Positions 1 through 8,498 of a stretch of 64,000 nt of DNA are shown piece after piece. The translations under genes and the position numbers were made by a program. The notes below the pieces were generated by a model, which had not been told where the DNA came from, ran no database searches, and saw nothing but the letters and a program-made list of their open reading frames with translations. This stretch comes from Syntrophomonas sp. (lineage in GTDB: Bacteria; Bacillota; Syntrophomonadia; Syntrophomonadales; Syntrophomonadaceae): NCBI GenBank assembly GCA_016841875.1, contig JAENYG010000007.1, positions 10,475-74,474 on the forward strand. The letters run 5' to 3'. Numbering within the stretch: the stretch's first letter is position 1; each line of letters opens with the position of its first letter.

Positions 1-293
1 AAGAGATGGGCATCACCGTTGATGAACTGAAGGCGAAAATGAAAGCTGAGCGGCAGGGAAGACTAGAACAGAAAGCCAAAGACATGGGCATCACCGTTGA
101 CGAACTGAAGGCGAAAATGAAAGCTGAGCGGCAAGAAAGACTAGAACAGAGAGCCAAAGAGATGGGCATCACCGTTGATGAACTGAAGGCGAAAATGAAA
201 GCTGAGCGGCAAGAAAGACTGGAACAAAAAGCCAAAGAGTTAGGAATAACCGTTGACGAACTAAAAGCTAAAATGAAAGCCAAACATGAGTAA
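1..293 (+). CDS. C-terminal part of a 26-residue-repeat protein (cut by window edge)
   Basis: The reading frame is open from the first base, so the gene begins upstream of the window; it stops with TAA at 291-293. What is visible is three complete and one partial copy of a 26-residue unit containing GITVDELKAKMKAE and RLEQKAKE. The copies differ at only a few residues and are nearly identical in DNA. The units are rich in Lys, Glu and Leu and look helical and strongly charged. No catalytic motif, membrane segment or signal is present in the visible part, and I do not recognise a function. The near identity of the copies suggests recent expansion. A rho-independent terminator follows at 353-388. 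Confidence 0.75.
   Translation, partial: EMGITVDELKAKMKAERQGRLEQKAKDMGITVDELKAKMKAERQERLEQRAKEMGITVDELKAKMKAERQERLEQKAKELGITVDELKAKMKAKHE
6..290 (+). repeat. In-frame 78-bp tandem repeat
   Basis: Units begin at 6, 84, 162 and 240 (the last is partial), each encoding 26 residues. The first three begin ATGGGCATCACCGTTGA; the last begins TTAGGAATAACCGTTGAC and is the most diverged, as is usual at the edge of an array. More copies probably lie upstream of the window. Confidence 0.9.
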
Positions 294-352
294 GTAACTA
301 TTGGTTTTTCAAGAACTCTGCAGCAGACAGAATAACATCACTCATCAGTTTC

Positions 353-388
353 AGCCTGTAGACCAAGCAAGTCGTCAGGCTTTTTTTT
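353..388 (+). terminator. Rho-independent terminator of the repeat-protein gene
   Basis: AGCCTG (353-358) pairs with CAGGCT (376-381), with inner pairing GAC/GTC at 361-363 and 371-373, followed by a run of eight T ending at 388. Confidence 0.8.
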
Positions 389-442
389 GAGTATTTTTAA
401 GCAGGAATCGTAATTAGCCAAATGCAATTATTCTATGAGCAT

Positions 443-481
443 CCTGGATTATTACTTCACGATTGGAAGTAATAATCCAGG
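443..481. repeat. Perfect 16-bp inverted repeat with 7-nt loop
   Basis: CCTGGATTATTACTTC (443-458) is perfectly complementary to 466-481; the loop is ACGATTG. No T tract follows on either strand, so it is not a standard terminator. Together with the hairpin at 492-520 it fills the 325-base gap between the repeat protein and the MaoC gene; I see nothing else there. Confidence 0.8.
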
Positions 482-491
482 AAAGGTTATT

Positions 492-521
492 AAAAGGATG
501 TTGGTTCTCCACATCCTTTTT
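492..521 (-). terminator. Probable terminator of the MaoC-fold gene
   Basis: AAAAGGATGT (492-501) pairs with ACATCCTTTT (511-520) around a 9-nt loop. The A/T-rich stem ends give short U runs in both directions. It lies about 100 bp beyond the stop of the leftward gene ending at 619. Confidence 0.5.
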
Positions 522-618
522 ACGATTCAAAAAGTTATTCAAGCATTTTTTATAACCTGTTAGGATATAAATTTTTACAATCCAGAATCATCTAATCAGA
601 TGATTTCGCAGGAAACAG

Positions 619-1026
619 TCAGGTGTTTTGTCCTTGAGCAACAACATCGTTATTTTGATTCTTTATTGTCCACTTGTAGGTCACCAGGCCTCCTCCGCGT
701 TTCATCTCTTTTGTACCAATTACTTCAGTCTCAGCATAAATTTTATCACCTGGATGCACCGGAGTCTTCCAAGAAATACCATCGGCAGCTGTCCAAACCG
801 CATCAGCCAGAAAACCTTGTTTAGCCATTAATCCCATCATACATGCTATGAGATAGGCACCAGGAGCTACCCGGGCTTTAAAACCCCAACCTTTGGCAAA
901 TTCGTCATCTAGAAAGCCTGGCAAGTCCGCTCCGGACATTTGGGCTACAATATCAATTTCGGTTCCAGTAATAGGCTTGGTACCAGTTGTGAATGTATAA
1001 CCTTCGTTAACATCTTCAAAAAACAA
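619..1026 (-). CDS. MaoC-like hotdog-fold protein lacking the usual hydratase His
   Basis: A protein of about 135 residues that fits the MaoC dehydratase/(R)-enoyl-CoA hydratase family: EDVNEGYTF near the N-terminus, then a hydratase-like central stretch ending DDEFAKGWGF, then WKTPVHPGDKI and late strands with KNQNNDVVAQG. In active hydratases the centre reads GDxNPxHxD; here it is GADLPGFLD, so the Asn and the catalytic His are absent and only the last Asp remains. It may bind acyl-CoA, act as a thioesterase-like protein, or have an altered activity. Start: a GTG at 1035 lies inside the ribosome binding site GGGAGGTGA, so TTG at 1026, six bases downstream of it, is the better start. The gene stands alone. 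Confidence 0.75.
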   Translation of the reverse strand: MFFEDVNEGYTFTTGTKPITGTEIDIVAQMSGADLPGFLDDEFAKGWGFKARVAPGAYLIACMMGLMAKQGFLADAVWTAADGISWKTPVHPGDKIYAETEVIGTKEMKRGGGLVTYKWTIKNQNNDVVAQGQNT

Positions 1027-1281
1027 TCTGTTCACCTCCCTCTTGGCTTAGGAACATATAAAAAACATCATATTAATATTTAGATTACGGAATAATTAAA
1101 TGATATCATATTGAGGGCAAAATAAATGTAGACTTTTACCAATATGTTCATATATTCCCATTTTGTTGTTGTTGAATAATTTAATGTTATAAGAGGTGTT
1201 TCAAAAAAGTGATATATTATAAGGAGTTATTGGCATATAGGCGGTAGAAAGCACTATAGATTTATCGAATCGAATGCCTAA

Positions 1282-1584
1282 TTAATATACTGAATTATTT
1301 TTAAAGAGTTTCACAATGTCATATGGCGATTCTACGATATGATCTGCACCGGCTTTATGAGCAGTAAGAACAGCTATATCGGCGTCACCGATGTATAGGA
1401 CTTCTTCCTTACTGACCTGCAGTTCTTCTGAAATATCAAGCAGTGAAGCAGGATCCGGTTTTCCAGGATAACGATCTGTCTTACCCTGCACCCGGGCAAA
1501 AGTAATTTCAGGAAACATTTCTGCTGCAATAATATTTGTGAACTGGTCTGATTTATTAACAATATTCCATATATTGACAACAAC
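1282..1584 (-). pseudogene. Decayed HAD phosphatase (phosphoglycolate phosphatase-like) remnant
   Basis: The frame encodes the C-terminal half of a HAD-superfamily phosphatase: a VNKSDQ motif II region, GKPDPASLLDISEEL with the motif III Lys, and VLYIGDADIAVLTAHKAGA for motif IV. The N-terminal part carrying the nucleophile DxDGT and the cap domain is missing; the residues translated upstream of 1584 do not resemble a HAD protein. The usual stretch between the KAGA and ADHIVESPYDI blocks (normally a WGFR-type segment) is also missing, as if deleted in frame. Two independent lesions make this a dead gene. The original role would have been hydrolysis of phosphoglycolate or a similar small phosphate ester. 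Confidence 0.7.
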
Positions 1585-1966
1585 GATGTCGGCGTATATA
1601 ATAAAAATGCAAGCTGATAACCATATGGTTAAGTTGTCCCGCAGAGAAGTCTGCTGGTCATCTGAGTTCAGTGGTGGTCTATTGGCTAAGGGGTATGCAT
1701 TATCTTTGATGGTGTACAAAAACAATGAAACAGAAATGTGCCAGTTAGTGTACACGTCTCTCAGCTTGCAACCTATCTAAATATTAGAAGACGCAGTCTG
1801 GGGGACGGTGTCTTTTTTTATATTCAGCTGACATCATCTGGACAATCCACGGGTAATCCAATCGTATTCTCCCATGCTTTAAGATAGAACAGGCTTATTG
1901 ATGGGAAGATATAGATTTATGAACAATCATAGACAAGTGAGATTAACTAACCTGGGGAGGGGTTTT
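1585..1966. other. Gap between HAD remnant and the paralogue pair
   Basis: No gene is supported here. It holds one hairpin (AAGACGC 1788-1794 with GTGTCTT 1808-1814, including one G-T pair, followed by seven T) that looks like a rightward terminator with no obvious gene to serve. The loop contains GGGGGACGG, resembling the GGGGGACGTT palindromes found elsewhere in the window. Confidence 0.5.
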
Positions 1967-3583
1967 ATGTCGAAGAGCAATTATGATCTGCTGTTGCAGA
2001 TGGATGAGGTTTTACTGAACAAATCACTGGCCGCCCTGTATTACTCCGGTTTCCTGGTCCTGGAGGGAGAATACAGTTTTGTAGAAGGTATTCCCGAAAG
2101 CCTGCATGATTTCACCAAATTTTCTTATAAGATCCGCATGAAAAATGAACCTTTGATTGACTTGAGAGGAAGAGACCAGGTATATATCAAGTTTATGGTG
2201 GAGTTGAAACTTGTTGTTCTGACCGGGATTGTATTGGAATTTGATGCCTCTTTCTATGTTGACACCAAAATTGTATTTGATGCGATTAACAGGAAAATGA
2301 TCTTCGATTTAAGCAATGCCGGGATCACCGATCTATATATCAATGATACCTATCGCTTTCATAAAAAATTCATAGATAATATCAATGAAGTGCTGGAAGT
2401 CTTATTGTCAGCCTATCTGACCGAAGATCGCCAAACCATTGAAATCCCCCTGATCCTTCAACAGTTGGAACTTCCTATGATGCCTGCCGGGAATGTTTAC
2501 GAATTGCCAGTCAGAATGGGTGATGTATTAATCTATAATAATCGCCTGCTGATTATGGGGATCAACTTCTTTAACGAGACTGCCGAGGATATAAGTATTA
2601 TGCAGGATTTGAGCGGTGGCAATGAGCTATATATCAACTTAAAAGAGAAAACCTTGAAAGAAGTTTTTGATTTCTGGTGGGATAACACCGAATATGAGAA
2701 ATGTGAAGACTTTTCCGGTAGTTTTCCTATCAACAGCGATTCCTGGTGGGAAAAGAGCGTTGATATCCTTGCCCGGCTGGTCAGCCTGGGATTTATTGAA
2801 ACAAAAACCAATTACGATAATCTGTTATGTAATTATGACGGCCTGGTCCAAGTGCTGGAAAAGCCTGACTTCGAGTTCGGTGAGGGGAACAAAGTGATCA
2901 TTAATTCGCTGAAGATCCAGGCTCAGGTCAAGGCATCTTTCATTGCGGAGTTGACCAAGGACATCAAACTGGATACCAGTTCCTTTATCCCTGACCGAAT
3001 TACTCCCTGGGAGGATGATAAGCTTTTAAAACACCGGCAGGAGACTAAAGAGATATTAAAGCTGGATCAGGAGTTTGAGCTGTCCATATCCCAGGCAGAG
3101 GGAATTATCAAGCTGAATGACAGCAGTAATCTAGTGATAGAAATTATTAAAGCCGATATTAATATTGAAATGGGGGACAAGTGGTACCACAATCTGTCCG
3201 AAAAGGCTGTTAATTATATAATAGACCTGCTGGAGCAGAAGGTTCTGGAAAAAATCCCTGATCTGGTGATTTCACCGAACCTGCTTTTATCCCGTCAGGA
3301 AGTAGCAGGCTATACCATGCAGGTATCCACCCATTACATCTCTTTTGATAATGATGAACTGGCACTGACTTTAAATATAGGGATAAACGAACTTATGAGC
3401 AAAGCGGTACCGGTTCCTATGTATATCGCCAACAAACGCACTAAAAAGATTCATAACTTTGACTGCCCATCTATTGAAGATATCGAGATGGAAAACAGAC
3501 TCGGTTTTTATGTGCTTTATGAAGCATTGAAAGAGGGTTACTCGGCCTGCCAGGCGTGCATCGGCGCAAGCAAGCTGCTTTAA
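1967..3583 (+). CDS. Large paralogue A with C-terminal Ada-like cysteine domain; possible TULIP-type body
   Basis: A protein of 538 residues. Start: ATG at 1967 follows GGGGAGGGG and the N-terminus (MSKSNYDLLLQMDEVLLNK) lines up with that of the next gene, so the ATG at 1898 is rejected. The first ~480 residues are beta-rich with alternating hydrophobic residues and no signal peptide or clear membrane helix. The opening LLNKSLAALYYSGFL and overall style recall tubular lipid-binding (TULIP/P47-like) proteins, which is a weak inference. The last ~50 residues have the pattern IANKxxKKIHxxDCPS...GYSACQACIG, like the Ada-type zinc-binding domain (Cys, then CxxC). The gene ends 18 bp before its paralogue, and the two are likely co-transcribed. 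Biochemical role unknown. Confidence 0.75.
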   Translation: MSKSNYDLLLQMDEVLLNKSLAALYYSGFLVLEGEYSFVEGIPESLHDFTKFSYKIRMKNEPLIDLRGRDQVYIKFMVELKLVVLTGIVLEFDASFYVDTKIVFDAINRKMIFDLSNAGITDLYINDTYRFHKKFIDNINEVLEVLLSAYLTEDRQTIEIPLILQQLELPMMPAGNVYELPVRMGDVLIYNNRLLIMGINFFNETAEDISIMQDLSGGNELYINLKEKTLKEVFDFWWDNTEYEKCEDFSGSFPINSDSWWEKSVDILARLVSLGFIETKTNYDNLLCNYDGLVQVLEKPDFEFGEGNKVIINSLKIQAQVKASFIAELTKDIKLDTSSFIPDRITPWEDDKLLKHRQETKEILKLDQEFELSISQAEGIIKLNDSSNLVIEIIKADINIEMGDKWYHNLSEKAVNYIIDLLEQKVLEKIPDLVISPNLLLSRQEVAGYTMQVSTHYISFDNDELALTLNIGINELMSKAVPVPMYIANKRTKKIHNFDCPSIEDIEMENRLGFYVLYEALKEGYSACQACIGASKLL

Positions 3584-3601
3584 AGGGGAGGAGAGGAGAA
3601 C

Positions 3602-5284
3602 ATGAAATCAGCCGGTTACGATATAGTAGTTTTATTGAATGAAAAATTTTTGAATCAGGTCACCGGGGCTTTATTCTACAATGGTTTTCTGAGAATCAAT
3701 GGCTCTGTAAAATTATACGAGGAATTGGACCAGGAAAACCTGGATAAGATACCTGAGGACTTGTATCGGTTTCTGCTCATCAATTACAGGATTAAGCTGA
3801 ATTACGAACCTTCGATTGACTTCCTTCCCGCGGTCAGTCCGGATGATCCTGCCCGAGTAAGGATACATACTGCCCTGCGGGTTTATTTCTGGCTCTGGGA
3901 CGGACTGGAAATAAAATTTGATGCAAATATATCCCTGGCAGCAGGATTGGAAATAGACAGCAAGACCAATCAGCTGTGGATAGATTTTGCCCATTCCGAT
4001 ATTGAGGCTCTGGCCGTTAAATACCGGTATAGTATGGAGCAAACCGTCACCTTGAAGCTGGACCAGATTATGGAAAATGCGGTTCGGGCCTACCTGAGTG
4101 ACCAGAATAATTGCTTCAGCTTTAACCTGCCCAGCGTCAACCCGCTGTTGCCCTATATGGATGACATACCGGATAACTATCTGCCCCTCAGCATACGCGC
4201 TATAAAAAACCTGGATGCTACCACCATGGCCATTGCGGTTAATATCGATGACTATGAGGGGGGAGATGAGCAGCAGTTAAGCAACTTTGCCCGCAACTGC
4301 AGTGCCGCAGTAGCCGTTCCCGAGATTGCCATGTATAAAGTCTATGACTTTTTCTGGGAAAGAACCAACTGGGACAAGTGTTTCAAATTCAAAAAAAGCT
4401 TCGAAAGTGAAACTCTAAATGACGTGGTAAATGTGATCGGCAAAGTGGTAGATATTACCCAGCGTATAGTAACGGAAATCGCTACTCTGGGTTTTGTGGA
4501 AACTCACTTTGAGATGAAAGGTATGAGGTTTGAAGTAGGTGCTGACGTTAAACTTTTGAGCAAACCGGAATTCGACCTGATGCCAGACAACAAAGTGAAA
4601 ATAAAGAAGCTAAATACCAATATCATTTTCAGCCTTAAAGTGTTTTTGGATGTTGAATATTCGGTGGAGATCGATCCAACCGGTTGGTTCCCTGATATAA
4701 TACCGGATTACGAAGTAGTGAATGATAGGGTAGAGGTAAAGATTTTTGAAATGCATGTGCCGTTCTTCAATATGCAGTTGAAAAAAGGTGTGGGCAAGGT
4801 AGTTCTGGATGATGCCACCAATACTTTGCAGATCCAAATCGAACAGCTGGATCTGTACTGGGATTTCATAGCTTTCACCGACTGCCCGTTTCTGAATTTC
4901 CCGGAATGGCTCTTTAACAAGATACTGGATCTATGCGAGTCAAGTATTGCAGATGCAATTCCCCCGATAGTAATTACCCCGTCCTTCACGGTCGACGTGC
5001 CTCTGGTGGACTGGGATCTGAATATAGAAGGCAAAAAGCTGACCATCGATCCTGATGAAGTGACTCTGGCAGCTGATATGTACTTTGCAGAACTTAAAAA
5101 GGATATCCCTAATGTGCCTAAATATATAGTCAATATTAATAATAGGGAGATACACAAGATAGGCTGCGATTCACTAATGGATACCTACGAAGAGCACCAG
5201 CGCGGTTATCATCTATTAAATGATGCGGTTAACCGGGGCTACGACGGATGTAAAAGGTGTCTTCCTGCCTATCATACGAAATAA
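3602..5284 (+). CDS. Large paralogue B with C-terminal Ada-like cysteine domain; possible TULIP-type body
   Basis: A 560-residue paralogue of the preceding gene, recognisable along its whole length: the same opening (YDIVVLLNEKFLNQVTGALF), a shared middle (VYDFFWERTNWDKCFKFK versus VFDFWWDNTEYEKCEDF) and the same ending (IVNINNREIHKIGCDS...GYDGCKRCLP). The divergence is large, so the duplication is old. Several residues around the CxxC are shared, supporting a conserved metal-binding tail. No signal peptide, so it is probably cytoplasmic. The ribosome binding site GGGGAGGAGAGGAG precedes ATG at 3602. A lipid- or hydrophobic-ligand-binding body with a zinc-binding tail is a guess. A GNAT gene follows 14 bp later and probably belongs to the same transcript. 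Confidence 0.75.
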   Translation: MKSAGYDIVVLLNEKFLNQVTGALFYNGFLRINGSVKLYEELDQENLDKIPEDLYRFLLINYRIKLNYEPSIDFLPAVSPDDPARVRIHTALRVYFWLWDGLEIKFDANISLAAGLEIDSKTNQLWIDFAHSDIEALAVKYRYSMEQTVTLKLDQIMENAVRAYLSDQNNCFSFNLPSVNPLLPYMDDIPDNYLPLSIRAIKNLDATTMAIAVNIDDYEGGDEQQLSNFARNCSAAVAVPEIAMYKVYDFFWERTNWDKCFKFKKSFESETLNDVVNVIGKVVDITQRIVTEIATLGFVETHFEMKGMRFEVGADVKLLSKPEFDLMPDNKVKIKKLNTNIIFSLKVFLDVEYSVEIDPTGWFPDIIPDYEVVNDRVEVKIFEMHVPFFNMQLKKGVGKVVLDDATNTLQIQIEQLDLYWDFIAFTDCPFLNFPEWLFNKILDLCESSIADAIPPIVITPSFTVDVPLVDWDLNIEGKKLTIDPDEVTLAADMYFAELKKDIPNVPKYIVNINNREIHKIGCDSLMDTYEEHQRGYHLLNDAVNRGYDGCKRCLPAYHTK

Positions 5285-5298
5285 TTGGGGTTTAAACA

Positions 5299-6066
5299 AT
5301 GTTTTTAACCAGGTGTACTGATTTAACAGAACTTGCACAGTTTCTGAAGATTGATTATGCAAATAATCTTTATTTCTTTACATATTTAAGTGAAATCTTA
5401 AATAGTCCAGACATTAATATTCTAATTGCCAGGCGTAATGGGAAAGTTGAATTATCACTGCTGTTGGCCCCGATTCATTGCTGTATTTCCACATCAAATA
5501 TAGAATTCATAGATGCCGTAGCCAAGCAATTACCGCCTATTAATAGTATCCATGTTGTAGGGAGAAAAGACTATGTTGAAAAGCTGTTACAGATAAGCGA
5601 AGGAGCAGATCGGGATAAACATATCTATTCGTTTTGTGAATTTATCCCGGCTGATATACCTGCTGAGAAAATAATGCTTTCTTTTAAGGCCTCTAAATCT
5701 AAGCTGAAGGATCTTATTGAATTTTACAATGACAATGACATGCTGGTAAATGCAGAAAGCAGGCTGCCTGGAATTTTGTCCTGGGGTGAAGCTTATTGTA
5801 TTCAAAGGGATGGTAAAATAGTTGCCTGTGCTTTGACTACCACCGAAACAAACGATGCTGCTATGATTGGAGCTGTTTATACCACTCCTGAATATAGAAA
5901 CAATGGATATGCAAAAGATTGCATCTTCAACCTTGGCAGAGAACTGGTATTACAGCATAAAAAACCTTATTTATTTTACCAAGCGAACGATGTATTACTC
6001 AGCAGATTATATGAATCTATGGGCTTTAAGCAGATTAATACCTGGATGCTTGCCAGCAGGAAATAA
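5299..6066 (+). CDS. GNAT-family N-acetyltransferase
   Basis: A 255-residue protein with an N-terminal half of unclear homology and a C-terminal GNAT fold. The acetyl-CoA binding motif A is visible as IGAVYTTPEYRNNGYAKD (about residues 191-208), followed by a helix, the beta-strand PYLFYQAND and the typical ending RLYESMGFKQINTW. The family transfers an acyl group from CoA to an amine; the substrate cannot be predicted. The two-part shape (an inactive N-terminal GNAT-like half plus an active C-terminal half) is common for this length. It starts 14 bp after the second paralogue, so it is likely the third gene of that transcript. Confidence 0.8.
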   Translation: MFLTRCTDLTELAQFLKIDYANNLYFFTYLSEILNSPDINILIARRNGKVELSLLLAPIHCCISTSNIEFIDAVAKQLPPINSIHVVGRKDYVEKLLQISEGADRDKHIYSFCEFIPADIPAEKIMLSFKASKSKLKDLIEFYNDNDMLVNAESRLPGILSWGEAYCIQRDGKIVACALTTTETNDAAMIGAVYTTPEYRNNGYAKDCIFNLGRELVLQHKKPYLFYQANDVLLSRLYESMGFKQINTWMLASRK

Positions 6067-6113
6067 CATCCTATATAGTAAGTATTAGTTGTTTAACTCG
6101 GATAGGGGAAAGA

Positions 6114-6217
6114 ATGGTTATAAGAAATATTTTTATGTTAGGTAATCCTGTATTGAAGATATATCAGCTGATGTTACCGCTTTTGATACAGAACTTATCG
6201 AACTATTTAACGGATAA
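6114..6217 (+). pseudogene. Peptide deformylase N-terminal remnant, frameshifted
   Basis: After AGGGGAAAG, ATG at 6114 opens MVIRNIFMLGNPVLK, which matches the start of peptide deformylases (xIRxIxxxGxPVLR). The homology then continues in another frame as ISADVTAFDTELIELF before two stops at 6215-6220. The catalytic blocks GxGLAAPQ, EGCLS and HExDH are absent. I infer a truncated, frameshifted def copy. The intact housekeeping copy is not in this window. Confidence 0.5.
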
Positions 6218-6340
6218 TAAGAAAAATTTAATGAAATCCCAATGGGAAAGGATATACAAATGAGAGCCTCTATGCTTATATGACATATGTAAACCGAAAA
6301 TACTCTAAACAGACTCGAGCCAACAATGGAGGTGTACTTA

Positions 6341-7462
6341 ATGAAAATATCGGAGTTTAAACTGGAAAGGTTTTTTGCCCGGTATGAATTTGAAGCTCCT
6401 TATTTAATGTGCTGTTCTGATTGTGAATCCTGGACGATCCAGGAATTGCTGGCCTTTAATTCCCGGAATATGGAGCGCTTACTTGATATGGGATTGGGTT
6501 ATACGGAATCCAGGGGTAATCCGGCTTTACGGCAGCAGATCGCCTCCCTTTATCAGCATATTGATTCTGAGCAGGTACTGGTCTTCTGTGGAGCTGAAGA
6601 AGCTGTATTTTTATATATGCAGGCAGTATTATCGTCTGGGGATCACGTCATTGTACAGACTCCAGCTTATCAATCTCTATTTGAAATACCGGCAGCCATG
6701 GGCTGCCAGGTGGATAAATGGGAGATGAAGCGACTGGACGGACAGTGGGGAATAGATCTGGAAGAGCTCAAAGATTTGCTTACTCAGAAAACCAGGGCGA
6801 TCATCATTAACACCCCCCACAACCCTACCGGATATCTAATGTCAGAACAGGAAATGCAGGATATCATCAGCATAGCCCGGGAAAGGGATATACATCTCTT
6901 TGTGGATGAAGTTTATAAGTATCTGGAGTATGACCTGGATAAACAGATGCCCTGGGGCTGTGATTTGTATGAAAAGGCGGTTTCCCTGGGAGTAATGTCA
7001 AAATCCTTTGGGCTGGCCGGACTGCGTATCGGTTGGGTGGCCACCAGAGATCAAGACGTGTACCGGAATCTGGCAGGATTGAAGGATTATACGACCATAT
7101 GTTCCAGCGGCCCTTCCGAGTTACTGTCAATGCTGGCTCTGGAAAACAGGGAACAGATCATAAACCGCAACCGTAATATTATCAGCGGAAATTTAAAACT
7201 GCTGGATGATTTTTTCAAGCAATACGATGACATATTTTCCTGGTATCGACCCGGTGCAGGGCCGATAGCCTTTCCGGCCTTTCGCAAAGAGCTGGATGCT
7301 GAAGTAATAGGCCGGGACTTACTGAAGCATACCGGAGTTTTGATTCTGCCTGGCCGGGTTTATGATTATGACTACCAGCATTTCAGGATTGGTTTTGGCA
7401 GAAAGGATTTCTCCAACTGTCTGATCAGGTTTGAACAATATGTAAAAGAAAGACTGCTTTGA
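6341..7462 (+). CDS. Pyridoxal-phosphate aminotransferase, class I/II
   Basis: A 373-residue fold-type I aminotransferase. Visible motifs are INTPHNPTG (substrate/PLP loop), LFVDEVYKYLEY with the PLP-nitrogen Asp, SKSFGLAGLRIGW with the Schiff-base Lys, and near the C-terminus FRIGFGR with the carboxylate-binding Arg. Start: ATG at 6341 follows GGAGGTG by six bases; the ATG at 6326 overlaps that ribosome binding site and is rejected. Substrate is not predictable; the opening EFKLERFFARYEFEAPYLMCCSDCES marks a subfamily I recognise only as general aminotransferases. It converges on the ABC transporter operon. Confidence 0.85.
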   Translation: MKISEFKLERFFARYEFEAPYLMCCSDCESWTIQELLAFNSRNMERLLDMGLGYTESRGNPALRQQIASLYQHIDSEQVLVFCGAEEAVFLYMQAVLSSGDHVIVQTPAYQSLFEIPAAMGCQVDKWEMKRLDGQWGIDLEELKDLLTQKTRAIIINTPHNPTGYLMSEQEMQDIISIARERDIHLFVDEVYKYLEYDLDKQMPWGCDLYEKAVSLGVMSKSFGLAGLRIGWVATRDQDVYRNLAGLKDYTTICSSGPSELLSMLALENREQIINRNRNIISGNLKLLDDFFKQYDDIFSWYRPGAGPIAFPAFRKELDAEVIGRDLLKHTGVLILPGRVYDYDYQHFRIGFGRKDFSNCLIRFEQYVKERLL

Positions 7463-7471
7463 AAAAACTCG

Positions 7472-7519
7472 CCTGGCACTCGTTCATCGCTAAAAACCGA
7501 CGATACCCGTGGGTGCCGG
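7472..7519 (-). terminator. Possible terminator of the leftward ABC transporter operon
   Basis: Read leftward, GGCACCC...GAGTGCC forms the base of an imperfect hairpin with inner pairing CGTCG/CGATG, then AGGCGAG and a T run (7462-7467 on the plus strand is AAAAAA). It sits between convergent genes. Confidence 0.4.
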
Positions 7520-7541
7520 AAAAAACTTGATTATGTTCTCA

Positions 7542-8498
7542 TCATACGACTAGAGTATTTTCCCCTGAAAACGAAAGGAATACCACGTCGTCCAGCTTCC
7601 AGCCCTTGTCTTCGGGTGAAGGCACATCAACTTCAACAATACCATCACTTACCCTGACCAAGTAAGTAGTATAAGCTCCGGTAAACTGCTTCTGGGTTAT
7701 AGTTCCTGGGGTGGACCCTGATACATCAGACATTTGAATTTGCTCCGGCCTTACAGCAAGTAACGCTTGTTTTTCACCACCTATAAAGTTTATCCTTCCT
7801 ATGAATTCAGCTACAAATCTGCTGGCAGGTGAATTATAGACGGTATTCGGTGTACCCACCTGTTCAATTCGTCCGTTGTTCATAACAGCGATACGGTCGG
7901 ATATACTCAATGCTTCCTCCTGATCATGAGTAACATAGAGCGTGGTTATACCCAGTTCAGTCTGCAGATCCCTGATCTCTTTACGCATTTTCAGACGGAG
8001 TTTAGCATCTAAATTGCTTAAAGGTTCATCCAGCAGTAATACCTTGGGATTCATAACCAGTGCCCGAGCAAGAGCAACCCGCTGCTGTTCACCACCGGAT
8101 AATTGCTGTATAGATTTATTTTTATATTGTTTCAGTCCTACCAACTCCAGCATATGTTCCCCTTGTACCAGCCTCTCTTTTTTCCCCAACCTTTTAAATT
8201 TTAGCCCATAGCAGATATTTTGGATTACGTTCATATGGGGAAACAGCGCATAACTCTGAAATACTGTAGCAGTGGGTCTGAGATTAGCTGGAACTGAGCT
8301 TATATCATTACCTTCCAATATAACCTTTCCATTATCCGGAGCAATAAAACCACCGACCATTCTTAGGGTTGTAGTTTTGCCACAGCCGGAAGGTCCTAGA
8401 ATAGACAGCAGTTCGCCTTGGTTGACCTCCAGGTGCAAATTATCTACCGCTGTAATATTAGGGTATCTCTTACCTAATTCCTTCAATTGCAGATACAT
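7542..8498 (-). CDS. ABC importer ATPase (PotA/FbpC/PhnT type)
   Basis: A 318-residue ABC ATPase: Walker A GPSGCGKTT (about residues 36-44), Q-loop in TATVFQSYALFPHM, signature LSGGEQQR, Walker B VLLLDEPLSNLDA, switch His in LYVTHDQEEAL. The C-terminal ~90 residues form a short TOBE-like regulatory domain, as in iron(III), 2-aminoethylphosphonate and polyamine importers. It energises uptake through the fused permease encoded just upstream; its start at 8498, after GGAGGGG, lies inside the 3' end of the permease gene (29 bases shared), implying translational coupling. Substrate is most likely ferric iron or a phosphonate, judged from the partner proteins. Confidence 0.9.
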   Translation of the reverse strand: MYLQLKELGKRYPNITAVDNLHLEVNQGELLSILGPSGCGKTTTLRMVGGFIAPDNGKVILEGNDISSVPANLRPTATVFQSYALFPHMNVIQNICYGLKFKRLGKKERLVQGEHMLELVGLKQYKNKSIQQLSGGEQQRVALARALVMNPKVLLLDEPLSNLDAKLRLKMRKEIRDLQTELGITTLYVTHDQEEALSISDRIAVMNNGRIEQVGTPNTVYNSPASRFVAEFIGRINFIGGEKQALLAVRPEQIQMSDVSGSTPGTITQKQFTGAYTTYLVRVSDGIVEVDVPSPEDKGWKLDDVVFLSFSGENTLVV

